A stretch of 64,000 bases of DNA from Polynucleobacter sp. GTDB taxonomy: Bacteria; Pseudomonadota; Gammaproteobacteria; Burkholderiales; Burkholderiaceae_D. Made by a program: the position numbers and the translations under genes. The notes below the pieces were generated by a model. The model was not told where the DNA came from. It did not search any database and saw only the letters and a list, made by a program, of their open reading frames with translations. Positions 45,397 through 54,235 of this stretch are shown one piece after another; the first letter of the stretch is position 1, and every line of letters begins with the position of its first letter. The stretch covers positions 1 to 64,000 of the forward strand of contig JAIPCX010000010.1 of the NCBI GenBank assembly GCA_021737945.1, in the 5' to 3' direction.

Positions 45397-46260
45397 CTAG
45401 AATGCAGCTCGTTTGCCGAAAATGCCTGCAGGCCTGAATACCAAAGTCAGCAGCGTCGCTAACACAGACACGATTTCAGTCCAGCTGGTTGAAATCAAAT
45501 AGGCGACCAGTGTCTCGGCGTAGCCCAACATGAGCGCAGCCAAAATACTTCCGGGAATAGAACCAAGGCCACCCACAATCACAATCGCGAAGGCTTTAAC
45601 GATGGGTAGTAAATGCATAGAGGGCTGCACTGAAAGAAATGGACCAGCCAACACACCTGCAAGTGCCGCTAACGCTGCTGAGATCGCCATGACTAATGAA
45701 AAAATTCGATCGCTCGGTATACCCATGTATTTAGCGGCTTCCGCGTCTTGCGAAATAGCGAGGATGGCACTACCAAGACGGGTTCGCTGAATAAATAAAT
45801 ACAGCGCACCAATCGCAACCACCGCAACGACGAGCGTAAGCAAACGCTGGCCTGCTACATCCACGCCTCCGATACTGACTTTTGTGTCAATAAAGGCAGG
45901 AACATTACGATACTCTGAACCGAAAATTAAAAATAACGCCTGCTCTACTACCAGTGATACTGCCAGCGTAATCATCAATACACCCAGTTGTGAGTAGCGC
46001 AGTGGGCGAATCAACGCTTTTTCAACCACGACACCAAAGACAGATACACCAGCAATCGCCAAGAGTGCAGCCAACCACAGTGGTAATCCAACGATTGAAG
46101 TCAGCACATAGGTACCATAGGCTCCCAGTGCATAAAATGATCCGTGCGCGAGATTAAGCACGCGGGCCACGCCAAAAATTAGCGTGAACCCGACGGCCAG
46201 CATGGCATAAATGGCGCTAGTGACTGCGCCGTAGATAAGAATTTCCACTACTTCATCCAA
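45397..46260 (-). CDS. livH: Branched-chain amino acid-type ABC transporter permease
   Basis: A 287-residue inner-membrane protein. It begins with the LivH pattern LIYGAVTSAIYAMLAVGFTLIFGVARVLNLAHG (quoted in part, about 8-40), has ILAISQDAEAAKYMGIP as EAA-like loop and IVGGLGSIPGSILAALMLG near the C-terminus. Its start overlaps the end of the binding-protein gene by 13 bp. Confidence 0.92.
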   Translation of the reverse strand: MDEVVEILIYGAVTSAIYAMLAVGFTLIFGVARVLNLAHGSFYALGAYGTYVLTSIVGLPLWLAALLAIAGVSVFGVVVEKALIRPLRYSQLGVLMITLAVSLVVEQALFLIFGSEYRNVPAFIDTKVSIGGVDVAGQRLLTLVVAVVAIGALYLFIQRTRLGSAILAISQDAEAAKYMGIPSDRIFSLVMAISAALAALAGVLAGPFLSVQPSMHLLPIVKAFAIVIVGGLGSIPGSILAALMLGYAETLVAYLISTSWTEIVSVLATLLTLVFRPAGIFGKRAAF

Positions 46261-47489
46261 GGCGGCAGGATGAAATTACCCGTGCGCAGTTCTTTGGGAT
46301 AGATGACGACGCGTTCGCCTTTATCTTGCCATTGCGCGAAGATTAAATTCGTTTTGCCTTTACCCGTCATCAGATCATGATTTTCATCGAAAGAAATTTC
46401 GCCGGCGATACCTTCGTGTTTTGTTTTTTCTAGTTCTTTGATAATTTTGTCTGTGTCGAAACTACCTGCACGCTTTACCGCATCGGCATACAGGAAGACA
46501 GCGTCATACGCAAAATAGGCGGTATACACGGGATAGTTTGGCGACAGTTTTTTGAATGCGTCAAAAAACGGAACGGTCTTTTTAGTTAACGGTGCGCGCA
46601 CAGCAAAATTAGCGGCCACTTCAGAAATTGATTTGCCACCGATGCGATTATAAAAATCACCATCCATGCTCTTCACATCAATGCCACCATACGGCACAGG
46701 AACTTGCGCATCGTGCCATTGCTTGGCGAACGTATCGCTGGAGCCGTGTGAAACAGTAACGATCAGATACTGAGCTCCACTCGCTTTTATTTTTGCTAGC
46801 AAAGGAGAAAAATCGGATGTCTGTGTATCGAATAATTCAGTCATTCGAATATCAGCACCCACTTCTTTGGCACCCTTACTCAACACAGGCAATAAATCTT
46901 GAACCCATTTGGCATTCTCGCCGACAATTGCAATTTTTTTGTAACCTAATTCGCCGATCACAAAATTAGAAATAAAGTCGACCAAGCCGCGCGCCTGATG
47001 CGCTGCATTGATAGGCCCGACACGAAAAATATACTTATAGTTGTCGTAATCAGTTTTAACTTTGTTAGTGATACTTGGAGAAGCCGCTCCTACGCCTAAG
47101 TAAATCGTCTTAGCTGCTGCGATATGCGGCAACTGAGCTAAGGTTACGCCGCTAGTGTAACCACCAATCAGTACATCGACTTTTTCATCGGCTACCAACT
47201 TACGTATAGCACTAATACCTGTCTCAGGGTTTTCCGTCTCATCCGCCGAAACAAACTCTAATTTTCGCCCTAGAACGCCGCCCTTTTTGTTGACTTCATC
47301 CACCGCCATTTTGATGGCGGTGAGCGTATCTCTACCCACCTGCAATTGAACCGATGTGGGAACGCCAATGCGTATGGGTTTAGTTTCTTGAGCATCGACG
47401 GTCGCCGACACTGACAAGCCCAATAGAATAAACAAACTTGCAAGAAGGCGAACGCTCCAACGAGGAACACGCCATGAATGGATTGCCAT
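46248..47489 (-). CDS. ABC transporter periplasmic substrate-binding protein (LivK-like)
   Basis: A 413-residue exported binding protein. Signal peptide at about 1-33 (RLLASLFILLGLSVSATVDAQ), then KPIRIGVPTSVQLQVGRDTLTAIKMAVDEVNKKGG, a classical type-I ligand-binding fold. The ATG at 47489 has AAGGAG upstream; the frame extends to 47540 without one. Its pocket residues do not tell the ligand: members bind amino acids, amides, aromatic acids or urea. First gene of the transporter operon, and the neighbours suggest an organic acid or alcohol-derived substrate. Confidence 0.9.
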   Translation of the reverse strand: MAIHSWRVPRWSVRLLASLFILLGLSVSATVDAQETKPIRIGVPTSVQLQVGRDTLTAIKMAVDEVNKKGGVLGRKLEFVSADETENPETGISAIRKLVADEKVDVLIGGYTSGVTLAQLPHIAAAKTIYLGVGAASPSITNKVKTDYDNYKYIFRVGPINAAHQARGLVDFISNFVIGELGYKKIAIVGENAKWVQDLLPVLSKGAKEVGADIRMTELFDTQTSDFSPLLAKIKASGAQYLIVTVSHGSSDTFAKQWHDAQVPVPYGGIDVKSMDGDFYNRIGGKSISEVAANFAVRAPLTKKTVPFFDAFKKLSPNYPVYTAYFAYDAVFLYADAVKRAGSFDTDKIIKELEKTKHEGIAGEISFDENHDLMTGKGKTNLIFAQWQDKGERVVIYPKELRTGNFILPPWMK

Positions 47490-47826
47490 ACTGTCTCCTT
47501 GTCCGGCTATGTTATCGCCCCATAGCGGAGGCTCATTCATTTAAGAGACCTTCACTCATTGGTGAGATCTTCTCTTTTCGTTATGTTGTGCCGGACTATT
47601 AAGGACCGACAACCCCAATGTAGTCGGAACAAGAATTTTTCGCAATGACGCGCTGCCGCAAGAATGAGAGGAAACAGGTTGCGGATATACTCATTTTGGA
47701 AATACGCTGAACTACCTTAACCCATGAAGGACTGTGCTATAACAACATCAGACTTCTAACGCACAGCGGCCACATGATAAAAAAACAAACTCTGATATCG
47801 GTGACCGGAATACTAGGAAAAACTGA
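47490..47826. other. Divergent promoter region between liv operon and thioredoxin gene
   Basis: No gene is visible. It contains an imperfect inverted repeat at about 47543-47580 (AGAGACCTTCAC with GTGAGATCTTCTCT) in the divergent promoter zone, which could be an operator for either side, and a TATAAC-like -10 near 47738. Neither is strongly supported. Confidence 0.35.
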
Positions 47827-48207
47827 ATGCGATTTTTTAAACAATTTTTTGTATTGATTTTCTTACTGACGATCGAACATTCTCAGGCCGCAGGTAAATT
47901 TTATACCCAGCAGGAATTCGATACCCTGCTAGCAGAAGGAAAAACTCTGGTCGTTCACATCCATGCTGACTGGTGCGGAACCTGTAAGGCACAGGATATT
48001 CAAATCAATGCAGCTATTAATTCTGCTGAATTTAAGGATGTCGTATTTTTTGAAGTAGATTACGACACTCAAAGAAAACATGTGAAATTTTTCAATGGAA
48101 AATTACAAAGCACTATCATCATTTTTAAAGCAGGAAAAGAAATAGACAGAGTCGTGGCTGAACGCGATGCCAGCGAATTACAGGCATTCTTAAAAAAATC
48201 CTTATAA
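47827..48207 (+). CDS. Exported thioredoxin-family protein
   Basis: A 126-residue thioredoxin-fold protein with a cleavable signal peptide (FFVLIFLLTIEHSQAAG, about 7-23). The redox motif is WCGTC (C50, C53). The mature domain is about 103 residues, enough for a minimal thioredoxin fold; the cis-Pro position is replaced by Thr in LQSTIIIF (about 93-100), which is unusual. It probably acts on periplasmic disulfides. Divergent from the liv operon. Confidence 0.83.
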   Translation: MRFFKQFFVLIFLLTIEHSQAAGKFYTQQEFDTLLAEGKTLVVHIHADWCGTCKAQDIQINAAINSAEFKDVVFFEVDYDTQRKHVKFFNGKLQSTIIIFKAGKEIDRVVAERDASELQAFLKKSL

Positions 48208-48228
48208 AAATTATTCATCGGATCCCCT

Positions 48229-48531
48229 ATGCCAAAAGCTTTTCTTATTGCCGAATTAACCGTTACTGATCAAGCAATCTATGAAACCTATCGCTCACAG
48301 GTACTGTCAACCATAGAAGCAATCGGTGGAAGATTCGTTGTGCGCGGAGGCAAGCGAATGCAGGTTGAAGGTGTGGATGAAGGTCACCACAATATGCTGC
48401 GTACCGTTGTGGTTGAATTTCCCTCAATGGATATAGCAACGGCGTGGTACAACTCACCGGCTTATACAACCTTAAAAAATCTGCGCATGAGCTGCTCAGT
48501 AGGTCGAGCATTTATAGTTGAAGGTGTTTAG
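48229..48531 (+). CDS. DUF1330 family protein
   Basis: A 100-residue dimeric alpha/beta-barrel (ferredoxin-like) protein. Conserved features are MPKAFLIAELTVTDQAIYETY, IGGRFVVRGGKRMQVEG and TAWYNSPAY near the C-terminus, all typical of DUF1330. Function is unknown; relatives often accompany catabolic genes. It lies 21 bp after the thioredoxin gene, so co-transcription is likely. Confidence 0.87.
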   Translation: MPKAFLIAELTVTDQAIYETYRSQVLSTIEAIGGRFVVRGGKRMQVEGVDEGHHNMLRTVVVEFPSMDIATAWYNSPAYTTLKNLRMSCSVGRAFIVEGV

Positions 48532-48599
48532 CAACGATGCAATAAGGTAAATCACTACCTGCTTTGGCAGGTGCAATTGACCAACTCACTTAAATTTTC

Positions 48600-49328
48600 A
48601 TGAACAAATCAGACCAGCTCGGTGATTTGCCGAATATCGACGAACACTGTTTCTCACCGATTGATACAGCGCTGCTATCGCAGACTAAACAATCAAACCA
48701 TCCTGCTCGAATTTTGCTTTTGTATGGTTCGCTTCGCACTCGCTCATTTAGCCGCTTACAAGCGGAAGAAGCGGCTCGTTTACTGAAAGCGTATGGCGCT
48801 GAAGCTCGTTTCTTTAATCCTAGTGGCCTACCACTACCCGATGACGCACCCGATACGCATCCCAAAGTAGTTGAGCTGCGCGAACTATGCGCTTGGTCGG
48901 AGGGCATGATCTGGTCTTCGCCAGAACGCCATGGCGCGATGACTGGCATCATGAAAGCGCAGATCGATTGGATACCTTTGGCGCTAGGTGCTGTACGCCC
49001 TACTCAAGGCAAAACACTCGCTGTGATGCAGGTTAATGGTGGCTCGCAATCGTTTAACGCCGTTAATCAGATGCGAGTGCTTGGGCGTTGGATGCGCATG
49101 CTGACGATTCCTAACCAATCGTCTGTACCAAAAGCCTATGAAGAATTTGACGAGGCCGGTCGAATGAAACCTTCTAGCTATTACGATCGTCTGGTCGATG
49201 TGGTGGAAGAATTAGTGAAGTTCACTTTACTGACGCGAGATATCTCGCCTTATTTGGTTGACCGCTACAGCGAACGAAAAGAAAGTCTTGAAGCGGCTTC
49301 AGCGCGAGTATCGCAGCAGAAAATTTAA
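48600..49328 (+). CDS. arsH: ArsH-type NADPH-dependent FMN reductase
   Basis: A 242-residue flavodoxin-like flavoprotein. ArsH features are [21 protein letters not shown] (FMN phosphate loop, about 38-58), [20 protein letters not shown] and [19 protein letters not shown]. ArsH proteins oxidise trivalent organoarsenicals or reduce quinones and metals. No other ars gene is nearby, so it is an orphan and may serve general redox stress. Confidence 0.9.
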   Translation: MNKSDQLGDLPNIDEHCFSPIDTALLSQTKQSNHPARILLLYGSLRTRSFSRLQAEEAARLLKAYGAEARFFNPSGLPLPDDAPDTHPKVVELRELCAWSEGMIWSSPERHGAMTGIMKAQIDWIPLALGAVRPTQGKTLAVMQVNGGSQSFNAVNQMRVLGRWMRMLTIPNQSSVPKAYEEFDEAGRMKPSSYYDRLVDVVEELVKFTLLTRDISPYLVDRYSERKESLEAASARVSQQKI

Positions 49329-49342
49329 TGCAGCCTAAAAAT

Positions 49343-50032
49343 TTACTGCACGAGATCAGCTAATACGTCAAGCTCATCAAAGTAATAGGTCTGACTACCG
49401 TATTCTGGAGGCGATACGAACGTTTTTTTTCCGATACTCACCCACTGAACAGGGTTTATAAAATTCGGCCCATCATAGACAAAAGTATGAAACTCGCCAT
49501 TCTCTCCGCAAGCGTCAACGCCTGCTGGCAAACGATCAATAAAGCTCTGATCAAATTCGCAGCCAACGAACGTCTCATCTAAAAATCGCCCATCAACGCA
49601 GGTCACTCTGGCCTTAAATTCCAAGCGGAAAAATTCTTTTACCAACTCTAACCTATCAGCGTTCCATAAAGGTAAACAGGCGCTAATACCAACTGAAGAG
49701 CAAACTTTTTCTTCCCACTCGCGATGCGGTACCAGATCAATGTCACCAAAAATACCTGATTTAATCCCAAAGGATTTAAGTGAAGAGAGTTTTTCGATGA
49801 ATTTTTGTTCGTATTCTTTCCATGAAGCGGATAGAAATTCAATCTCAAGTTTAAGCGCAGTAGCTTGAGCTCGCATCAACGCCACGGAAACGCCATGCGA
49901 CCTTACACGAGATCCGGTCTCTTCTAAAGCGGTCAAAAGATGAGTTACCTGGAAGCCAAGCTGCTGTGATCGCCAAAGCGCAAGGCAAGAATCTTTACCA
50001 CCACTCCACGACACAAAAGAAAAATTATCCAC
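49343..50032 (-). CDS. Dph6-related ATP-pyrophosphatase
   Basis: A 229-residue PP-loop ATPase. The P-loop is FVSWSGGKDSCLAL (SGGKDS, about 8-13) at the N-terminus, with FGIKSGIFGDIDLVPHREWEE further on, the pattern of diphthine-ammonia-ligase-like proteins. Bacteria lack diphthamide, so the bacterial members act on another, unknown substrate. It begins five bases after the stop of the DUF1111 gene and is probably co-transcribed with it. Confidence 0.85.
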   Translation of the reverse strand: MDNFSFVSWSGGKDSCLALWRSQQLGFQVTHLLTALEETGSRVRSHGVSVALMRAQATALKLEIEFLSASWKEYEQKFIEKLSSLKSFGIKSGIFGDIDLVPHREWEEKVCSSVGISACLPLWNADRLELVKEFFRLEFKARVTCVDGRFLDETFVGCEFDQSFIDRLPAGVDACGENGEFHTFVYDGPNFINPVQWVSIGKKTFVSPPEYGSQTYYFDELDVLADLVQ

Positions 50033-50037
50033 TTCAA

Positions 50038-51459
50038 TTAAAGCGAATTCAGAAACGCGATCACATCATTTCTCTCGGTTGCCGATAGCTTGGCAAATAA
50101 ATCGCGCGATGCAGCCGCCTCGCCACCGTGCCAGACCACCGCCTCTAGCAAATTACGCGCGCGGCCATCGTGAAGGAAATTTGTGCTGCCATTGACCTGC
50201 TTAGAAAGTCCAATTCCCCATAGCGGTGGCGTACGCCAATCACGTCCACCGGCTTTGAAATCCGGTCGGCCATCTGCCAACTCTGGGCCCATGTCATGCA
50301 ACAGCAAGTCGGTATAGGGTCGAATCGTCTTACTCGATAACTGAGGCAGCAACGCTGATTTACCCGCCGTTAGTGAAGGCACATGGCACTGTGAACATTT
50401 AGCGGAATCAAATAATTTTTCGCCGCGAACAACCGCCGGCTTATCACTATCACGCTGTGGTGGTGCATCGAGTGCTGTTACCCAAAACGTCAAAGAATCC
50501 CATAATTCTTGGCGTAGTTCAGGCTTGCCACTGTGCTTAGCTGATATACATTCTTGCTGCACAGCTGTGCAATTTTGCGTTGGATAGATCGCTGACGTGG
50601 TGCCAATGTCGCTTAGGAATGCCGTTGCCAAATGCTGTTTAAGACTAGGTTGATTCGCCTTCCAACCAAATCTACCTAAAGAGACCTTATCGTTAATATC
50701 ATCGCGAACATAATTAGGCCGACCATTTAAACCTATCGTCTTCTGCCATTTTGATAGCGCAAGAATATCTTCTTCACTGACAGCTTCTAGATAGCCAAGA
50801 CCAAAGATAGCCTGCGAATTTCGTAACGATGTCATGACATTTGGCGCTAGTGGGCCAAATCCCAAATTCTCTAGTCTTACTTGTGGCTGGCGCAACTCAA
50901 GCGTTGAACCATCAGGGAACGTAAAGCGGCTCGTCTTCCAATCTATGTGAACTTCCCCCTCACCGAACTTAACGTTTTCACGCTGCGACGAATCGAAGGA
51001 TTGAATTTGAGTGCCGTAATTAGGATCGGGCTTGGGCCCACCATGCGGGCCATCACCAGGAATAGATAAACGCAGCGATTGCATAAAAACCGGGCCGCCA
51101 CCTGCATCCGATGTACGGCCGCGCCCCGCTTGAATATGGCAAGACACACAGGACTGAGCAAGAAAAGTAGGACCCAAGCCCCATTCGCTTCCGCCGGGTC
51201 CAGGTTGAGATAAATCCCACCACTTTGAAATCTGGTCTTCCGGAACAGCAATCCACAGAGTGTTGAATACTTTTTCGCCATCTCGGAATAGTTGCTTATC
51301 CGCGCCCTGCAAGCCCGGCACAGCTTGCAAATAAGCCGTATGCGGCAAAACCGCGGCCGGAGCAGACGATGTAGTTTCCGTAAGTGCAGGCTTTAATACA
51401 CCAGCAAATACTACAAAGATCATCCCCAGCAAAACTACTTTTATGACCTTATTAGGCAT
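50038..51459 (-). CDS. Di-haem DUF1111 oxidoreductase
   Basis: A 473-residue exported c-type cytochrome. The N-terminal signal is VIKVVLLGMIFVVFAGVL. Two haem motifs: CVSCH (C104, C107, H108) and CSQCH (C355, C358, H359). The C-terminal region includes DMGPELADGRPDFKAGGRDWRTPPLWGIG and ARNLLEAVVWHGGEA, typical of DUF1111 'thiol oxidoreductases' often found with imelysin iron-uptake genes. No imelysin gene is present here. Periplasmic. Confidence 0.9.
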   Translation of the reverse strand: MPNKVIKVVLLGMIFVVFAGVLKPALTETTSSAPAAVLPHTAYLQAVPGLQGADKQLFRDGEKVFNTLWIAVPEDQISKWWDLSQPGPGGSEWGLGPTFLAQSCVSCHIQAGRGRTSDAGGGPVFMQSLRLSIPGDGPHGGPKPDPNYGTQIQSFDSSQRENVKFGEGEVHIDWKTSRFTFPDGSTLELRQPQVRLENLGFGPLAPNVMTSLRNSQAIFGLGYLEAVSEEDILALSKWQKTIGLNGRPNYVRDDINDKVSLGRFGWKANQPSLKQHLATAFLSDIGTTSAIYPTQNCTAVQQECISAKHSGKPELRQELWDSLTFWVTALDAPPQRDSDKPAVVRGEKLFDSAKCSQCHVPSLTAGKSALLPQLSSKTIRPYTDLLLHDMGPELADGRPDFKAGGRDWRTPPLWGIGLSKQVNGSTNFLHDGRARNLLEAVVWHGGEAAASRDLFAKLSATERNDVIAFLNSL

Positions 51460-51504
51460 TGTTGACTATGGTTGGGCTCATTTAGTGATCAAATTAATGA
51501 CCGA

Positions 51505-52596
51505 TTATTTTCGAATACTTGTTGGCCCAAGTTTATCAGAACGGACAAATTCATTTTGTCCCCAAATACCTTCTCGCTTTCTTCCATCCGCAGCAGTATA
51601 TGTGCCCTTACCGGTTCGTAAACCATCTTGGAAATCTCCGGTATACCTATCTCCATTGGCAAATACGTACATACCCCGGCCGGTTCGAATTCCGTCTTTG
51701 AATTCGCCTACATATTTTTCGCCATTGGCAAACGAATAGTTGCCCTTACCGTGATATTTGCCTTCTTTGAATTCCCCAACGTATTTATCGCCGTTAGCTA
51801 AATTTTCAGTTCCTCGGCCGTGGTATTCGCCGTCTTTAAATTCACCCGCATACGAATCGCCATTTGCTAGAACTAAGGTACCTTGGCCCGTACGTATATT
51901 GTCTTTAAACTCACCTGAGTAGACATCACCATTGGCAAGAGAGAGTTTGCCCTGACCATTGCGAATACTATATTTGAATTCACCCTCATATTCGTCACCA
52001 TTCACCAGTACTAACTTACCTTGTCCATGGTACTTACCATCGTCAAATTTACCGGTGTATTTTTCACCGTTAGCCATGGTTAATGAGCCATGTCCATTAC
52101 GCCAGCCATTTTTAAATTCACCGATAAACTTCTCGCCATTAGGCAGTGTTAACGTGCCTTGGCCATTACGTTTACCGTCTTTGAACTCTCCCACGTATTT
52201 TTCGTTTGATACAAGTGTCAAGTCACCTTGTCCATGATAAATACCTTGCTTAAATTCGCCGGAATACCTATCGCCATTGGCAAAGGTTAAAGTACCTTGG
52301 CCATGGTATCTGCCTTCTTTGAACTCTCCCACATACTTATCCAAATTGGCAAAAGTTAATGAGCCCTGACCATGGTAATTACCTTCTTTGAATTCACCCA
52401 CATATTTGCTTCCATTCGCAAATGTTAAGGTACCCTGACCTTGGTATTTACCATTCTTGAATTCCCCAACATAGCCATCGCCATTTTCTAAAGTCAATGC
52501 ACTGTGACCATTGATAGACGTTGTTTGACATCCCGCAAGTACTAGCAGAACACCCACGAGTAATACCGAACACGATGATTTTGAAAGTCGATTCAT
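51505..52596 (-). CDS. MORN-repeat lipoprotein
   Basis: A 363-residue lipoprotein. The signal peptide ends in lipobox VLAGC, then a short linker and thirteen consecutive 23-residue MORN repeats of the form GxGxLxxANGxKYxGEFKxG, then a 20-residue tail. MORN repeats form an elongated beta-sheet for membrane or protein contact, possibly at the outer membrane or periplasm. The ATG at 52596 is chosen because GAGGG lies eight bases upstream; it is too close to the ATG at 52602. Its neighbours do not suggest a role. Confidence 0.88.
   Translation of the reverse strand: MNRLSKSSCSVLLVGVLLVLAGCQTTSINGHSALTLENGDGYVGEFKNGKYQGQGTLTFANGSKYVGEFKEGNYHGQGSLTFANLDKYVGEFKEGRYHGQGTLTFANGDRYSGEFKQGIYHGQGDLTLVSNEKYVGEFKDGKRNGQGTLTLPNGEKFIGEFKNGWRNGHGSLTMANGEKYTGKFDDGKYHGQGKLVLVNGDEYEGEFKYSIRNGQGKLSLANGDVYSGEFKDNIRTGQGTLVLANGDSYAGEFKDGEYHGRGTENLANGDKYVGEFKEGKYHGKGNYSFANGEKYVGEFKDGIRTGRGMYVFANGDRYTGDFQDGLRTGKGTYTAADGRKREGIWGQNEFVRSDKLGPTSIRK
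51568..52464 (-). repeat. Thirteen degenerate 69-bp tandem repeats encoding MORN units
   Basis: The coding sequence from codon 47 to 345 of the longest frame repeats with a 69-bp period. Units keep protein-level identity while third-codon positions differ, so the array is old rather than a recent expansion. Confidence 0.85.
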
Positions 52597-53025
52597 TGCC
52601 ATTCCCTCTTTTTTTCAGAGTGCTTACTTTTTTAATTTTATTGATGACTGGTTGACGTTACTAAAACGTTGATTCAAAAAGTCGGATTTTTTCTGTCATG
52701 CTCACTGCGATCTATTACAAGAGATTCTCTTAGTGATCGCTGCAAAGAGCTTGGTCTTGTAATCCACCTGATGTTCTCAGTGGTTCAAATGAATTCTTAG
52801 TGACCAAGCGCGCTAAACCATTAATAATTTTGTTATTAAAAACAAAACCTTGACGATACATTTACACAATTTACACTGTAGATACTATAACAACTAATCT
52901 GCAGGTAACCGATTGAATTGGTAATGCAGTCTGTTGTTTTTTATGCTGACTTTGAAAGATTGGGCACTGCAGAATGGGTGGGTAATCGAAATGTTAAGAG
53001 AAAAGCTGGATTAGTTATTTAATTC
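52597..53025. other. AT-rich intergenic region
   Basis: About 430 bp without an open frame of credible composition. It is AT-rich with T- and A-runs at about 52619-52645 and 52820-52850. No clear promoter, hairpin or tRNA was seen. It marks the left edge of the accessory region. Confidence 0.5.
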
Positions 53026-53418
53026 TTAACTGTAATCCATGATTAACGCATCAATTGCATGATTGATACTGGAAATTGATTGTTCAAGACGTTGCCAGTC
53101 ACTGGCTTCTGCTGAAAGTCGTTTAGACGCTGAAAAGACGGGCATCAAGTCATTTAACTTAAAACCTGCGACTTGCATGTCCATTGTATTGAGTGTTCGT
53201 ATCATCATGAGCGTCGAAAAAAACACTAGCCGATAATAGAGGGCATGGGCGGCTTCCTCGGACAAATCATTTTCGCCCACGTACTTGGTGAACAATGTTT
53301 TTATCGTGCCGAGTAAATGAACGCGTTCAGGAGCGATATTAAATTCTTGCTGTAGTAATTCAGTCGCCGTATCCCATTTATCGGAAATATTCCGATCATC
53401 TTCATAAGGCAATTTCAC
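53026..53418 (-). CDS. Hypothetical protein, helical
   Basis: A 130-residue protein I do not recognise. It looks mostly alpha-helical, with a hydrophobic centre (ALYYRLVFFSTLMMIRTLNT, about 65-84) and no signal peptide. The segment is probably a buried helix rather than a membrane span because charged residues surround it. It is a stand-alone gene with a weak RBS; coding-like amino-acid composition supports it. Confidence 0.5.
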   Translation of the reverse strand: MKLPYEDDRNISDKWDTATELLQQEFNIAPERVHLLGTIKTLFTKYVGENDLSEEAAHALYYRLVFFSTLMMIRTLNTMDMQVAGFKLNDLMPVFSASKRLSAEASDWQRLEQSISSINHAIDALIMDYS

Positions 53419-53507
53419 ACGTAGTTCCTTTGCAATGAATATCGTATGCAGCCGGTGAATTTTACTTGGTCTTTACTACGCTCGACATTTTGTGAAAATT
53501 AGCTTCT

Positions 53508-53732
53508 ATGGATGATTTGAAATCACTGATGGAAGAAATCAGAGCGCATCATTCGGAGGGGGTAGCAATTAGCGAATTAGAGAATTACTGCAAGCGTTAC
53601 ATGCAGTACTACCACCTTCAGATTGAGCGGCAGCCGAGTCGCTTCTATGGAGCCTGGGGATGGTCAGAAGCTCGACGTAGAGAATTCAGAAAAGCGTTTG
53701 ATGCCGCTCAGATGAGAATATTCAAAAGCTAA
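53508..53732 (+). CDS. Hypothetical small protein
   Basis: A 74-residue, strongly charged and aromatic protein (MQYYHLQIERQPSRFYGAWGWSEARRREF, about 32-60). It is soluble and predicted helical. It is divergent from the 53026 gene with 89 bp between starts. No family recognised; it could be a phage or plasmid-type accessory protein. Confidence 0.45.
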   Translation: MDDLKSLMEEIRAHHSEGVAISELENYCKRYMQYYHLQIERQPSRFYGAWGWSEARRREFRKAFDAAQMRIFKS

Positions 53733-53789
53733 AGCAAAGCAGCTTATTGGGATGCACGAGAGTTGCAGCGAACTGAATCAAACCAAGAA

Positions 53790-54101
53790 TCAGTGCGCAG
53801 CCGCTTCATCTAATAAAGAACAGCGCTGAATTGAGTCAAGTCTCTTTCCTAACTCTCGGCGAGCCACATGGGTATCGTGATGAGACTGCACAGCTAACCA
53901 CCAACCATCGCTCAAACCAAAATATCGGCACAGCAGCAAATCGGTTTCTGCAGTCACAGCCCGTTTGCCTGAAACAATGTCGTAAACCCGTGTAGCCGGA
54001 ACATCAATATCTTTCGCCAGTCGATACGGCGTCAGTCCTAAAGGTTTGAGGAATTCTTCCTGCAGCATTTCGCCAGGAGAAACGGGGGCTATTTTTTTCA
54101 T
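53790..54101 (-). CDS. higA: HigA-type antitoxin, orphan
   Basis: A 103-residue protein with a Cro/C1-type HTH (PGEMLQEEFLKPLGLTPYRLAKDIDVPATRVYDIVSGKRAVTAETDLLLCRYFG in parts, about 9-62) characteristic of the HigA/VapI family that begins with PxxPGEML. The ATG at 54101 has AAAGGA upstream. The normal upstream HigB toxin gene is absent: the next gene upstream is on the other strand. It may repress its own promoter or the divergent mazE-doc promoter. Confidence 0.82.
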   Translation of the reverse strand: MKKIAPVSPGEMLQEEFLKPLGLTPYRLAKDIDVPATRVYDIVSGKRAVTAETDLLLCRYFGLSDGWWLAVQSHHDTHVARRELGKRLDSIQRCSLLDEAAAH

Positions 54102-54183
54102 AATCTGAATCCTTTGGTGATGTTGGATCATCAGAAACCCACAAGACTAGGAACGTCAGGGTTAGCAATAGGATAATTCAAGG

Positions 54184-54212
54184 TTGAACCCTGTTATAAC
54201 TAACGTTATAAT
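54184..54212 (+). promoter_or_regulatory. mazE-doc promoter with overlapping palindromes
   Basis: TTGAAC at 54184-54189 and TATAAT at 54207-54212 are separated by 17 bp, a near-consensus sigma-70 promoter. GTTATAAC (54193-54200) and GTTATAAT (54205-54212) are two palindrome-like repeats, four bases apart, filling the spacer and -10. They are likely operators for autoregulation by the MazE/Doc complex; the divergent HigA could also bind nearby. Confidence 0.68.
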
Positions 54213-54235
54213 TATCTCTCACACAAAGGATCGCC

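Noticed and set aside
51568-52464. MORN-coding repeats as a recent microsatellite-like expansion
   Set aside because: Units differ at many third-codon positions, so the array is old and maintained at protein level.
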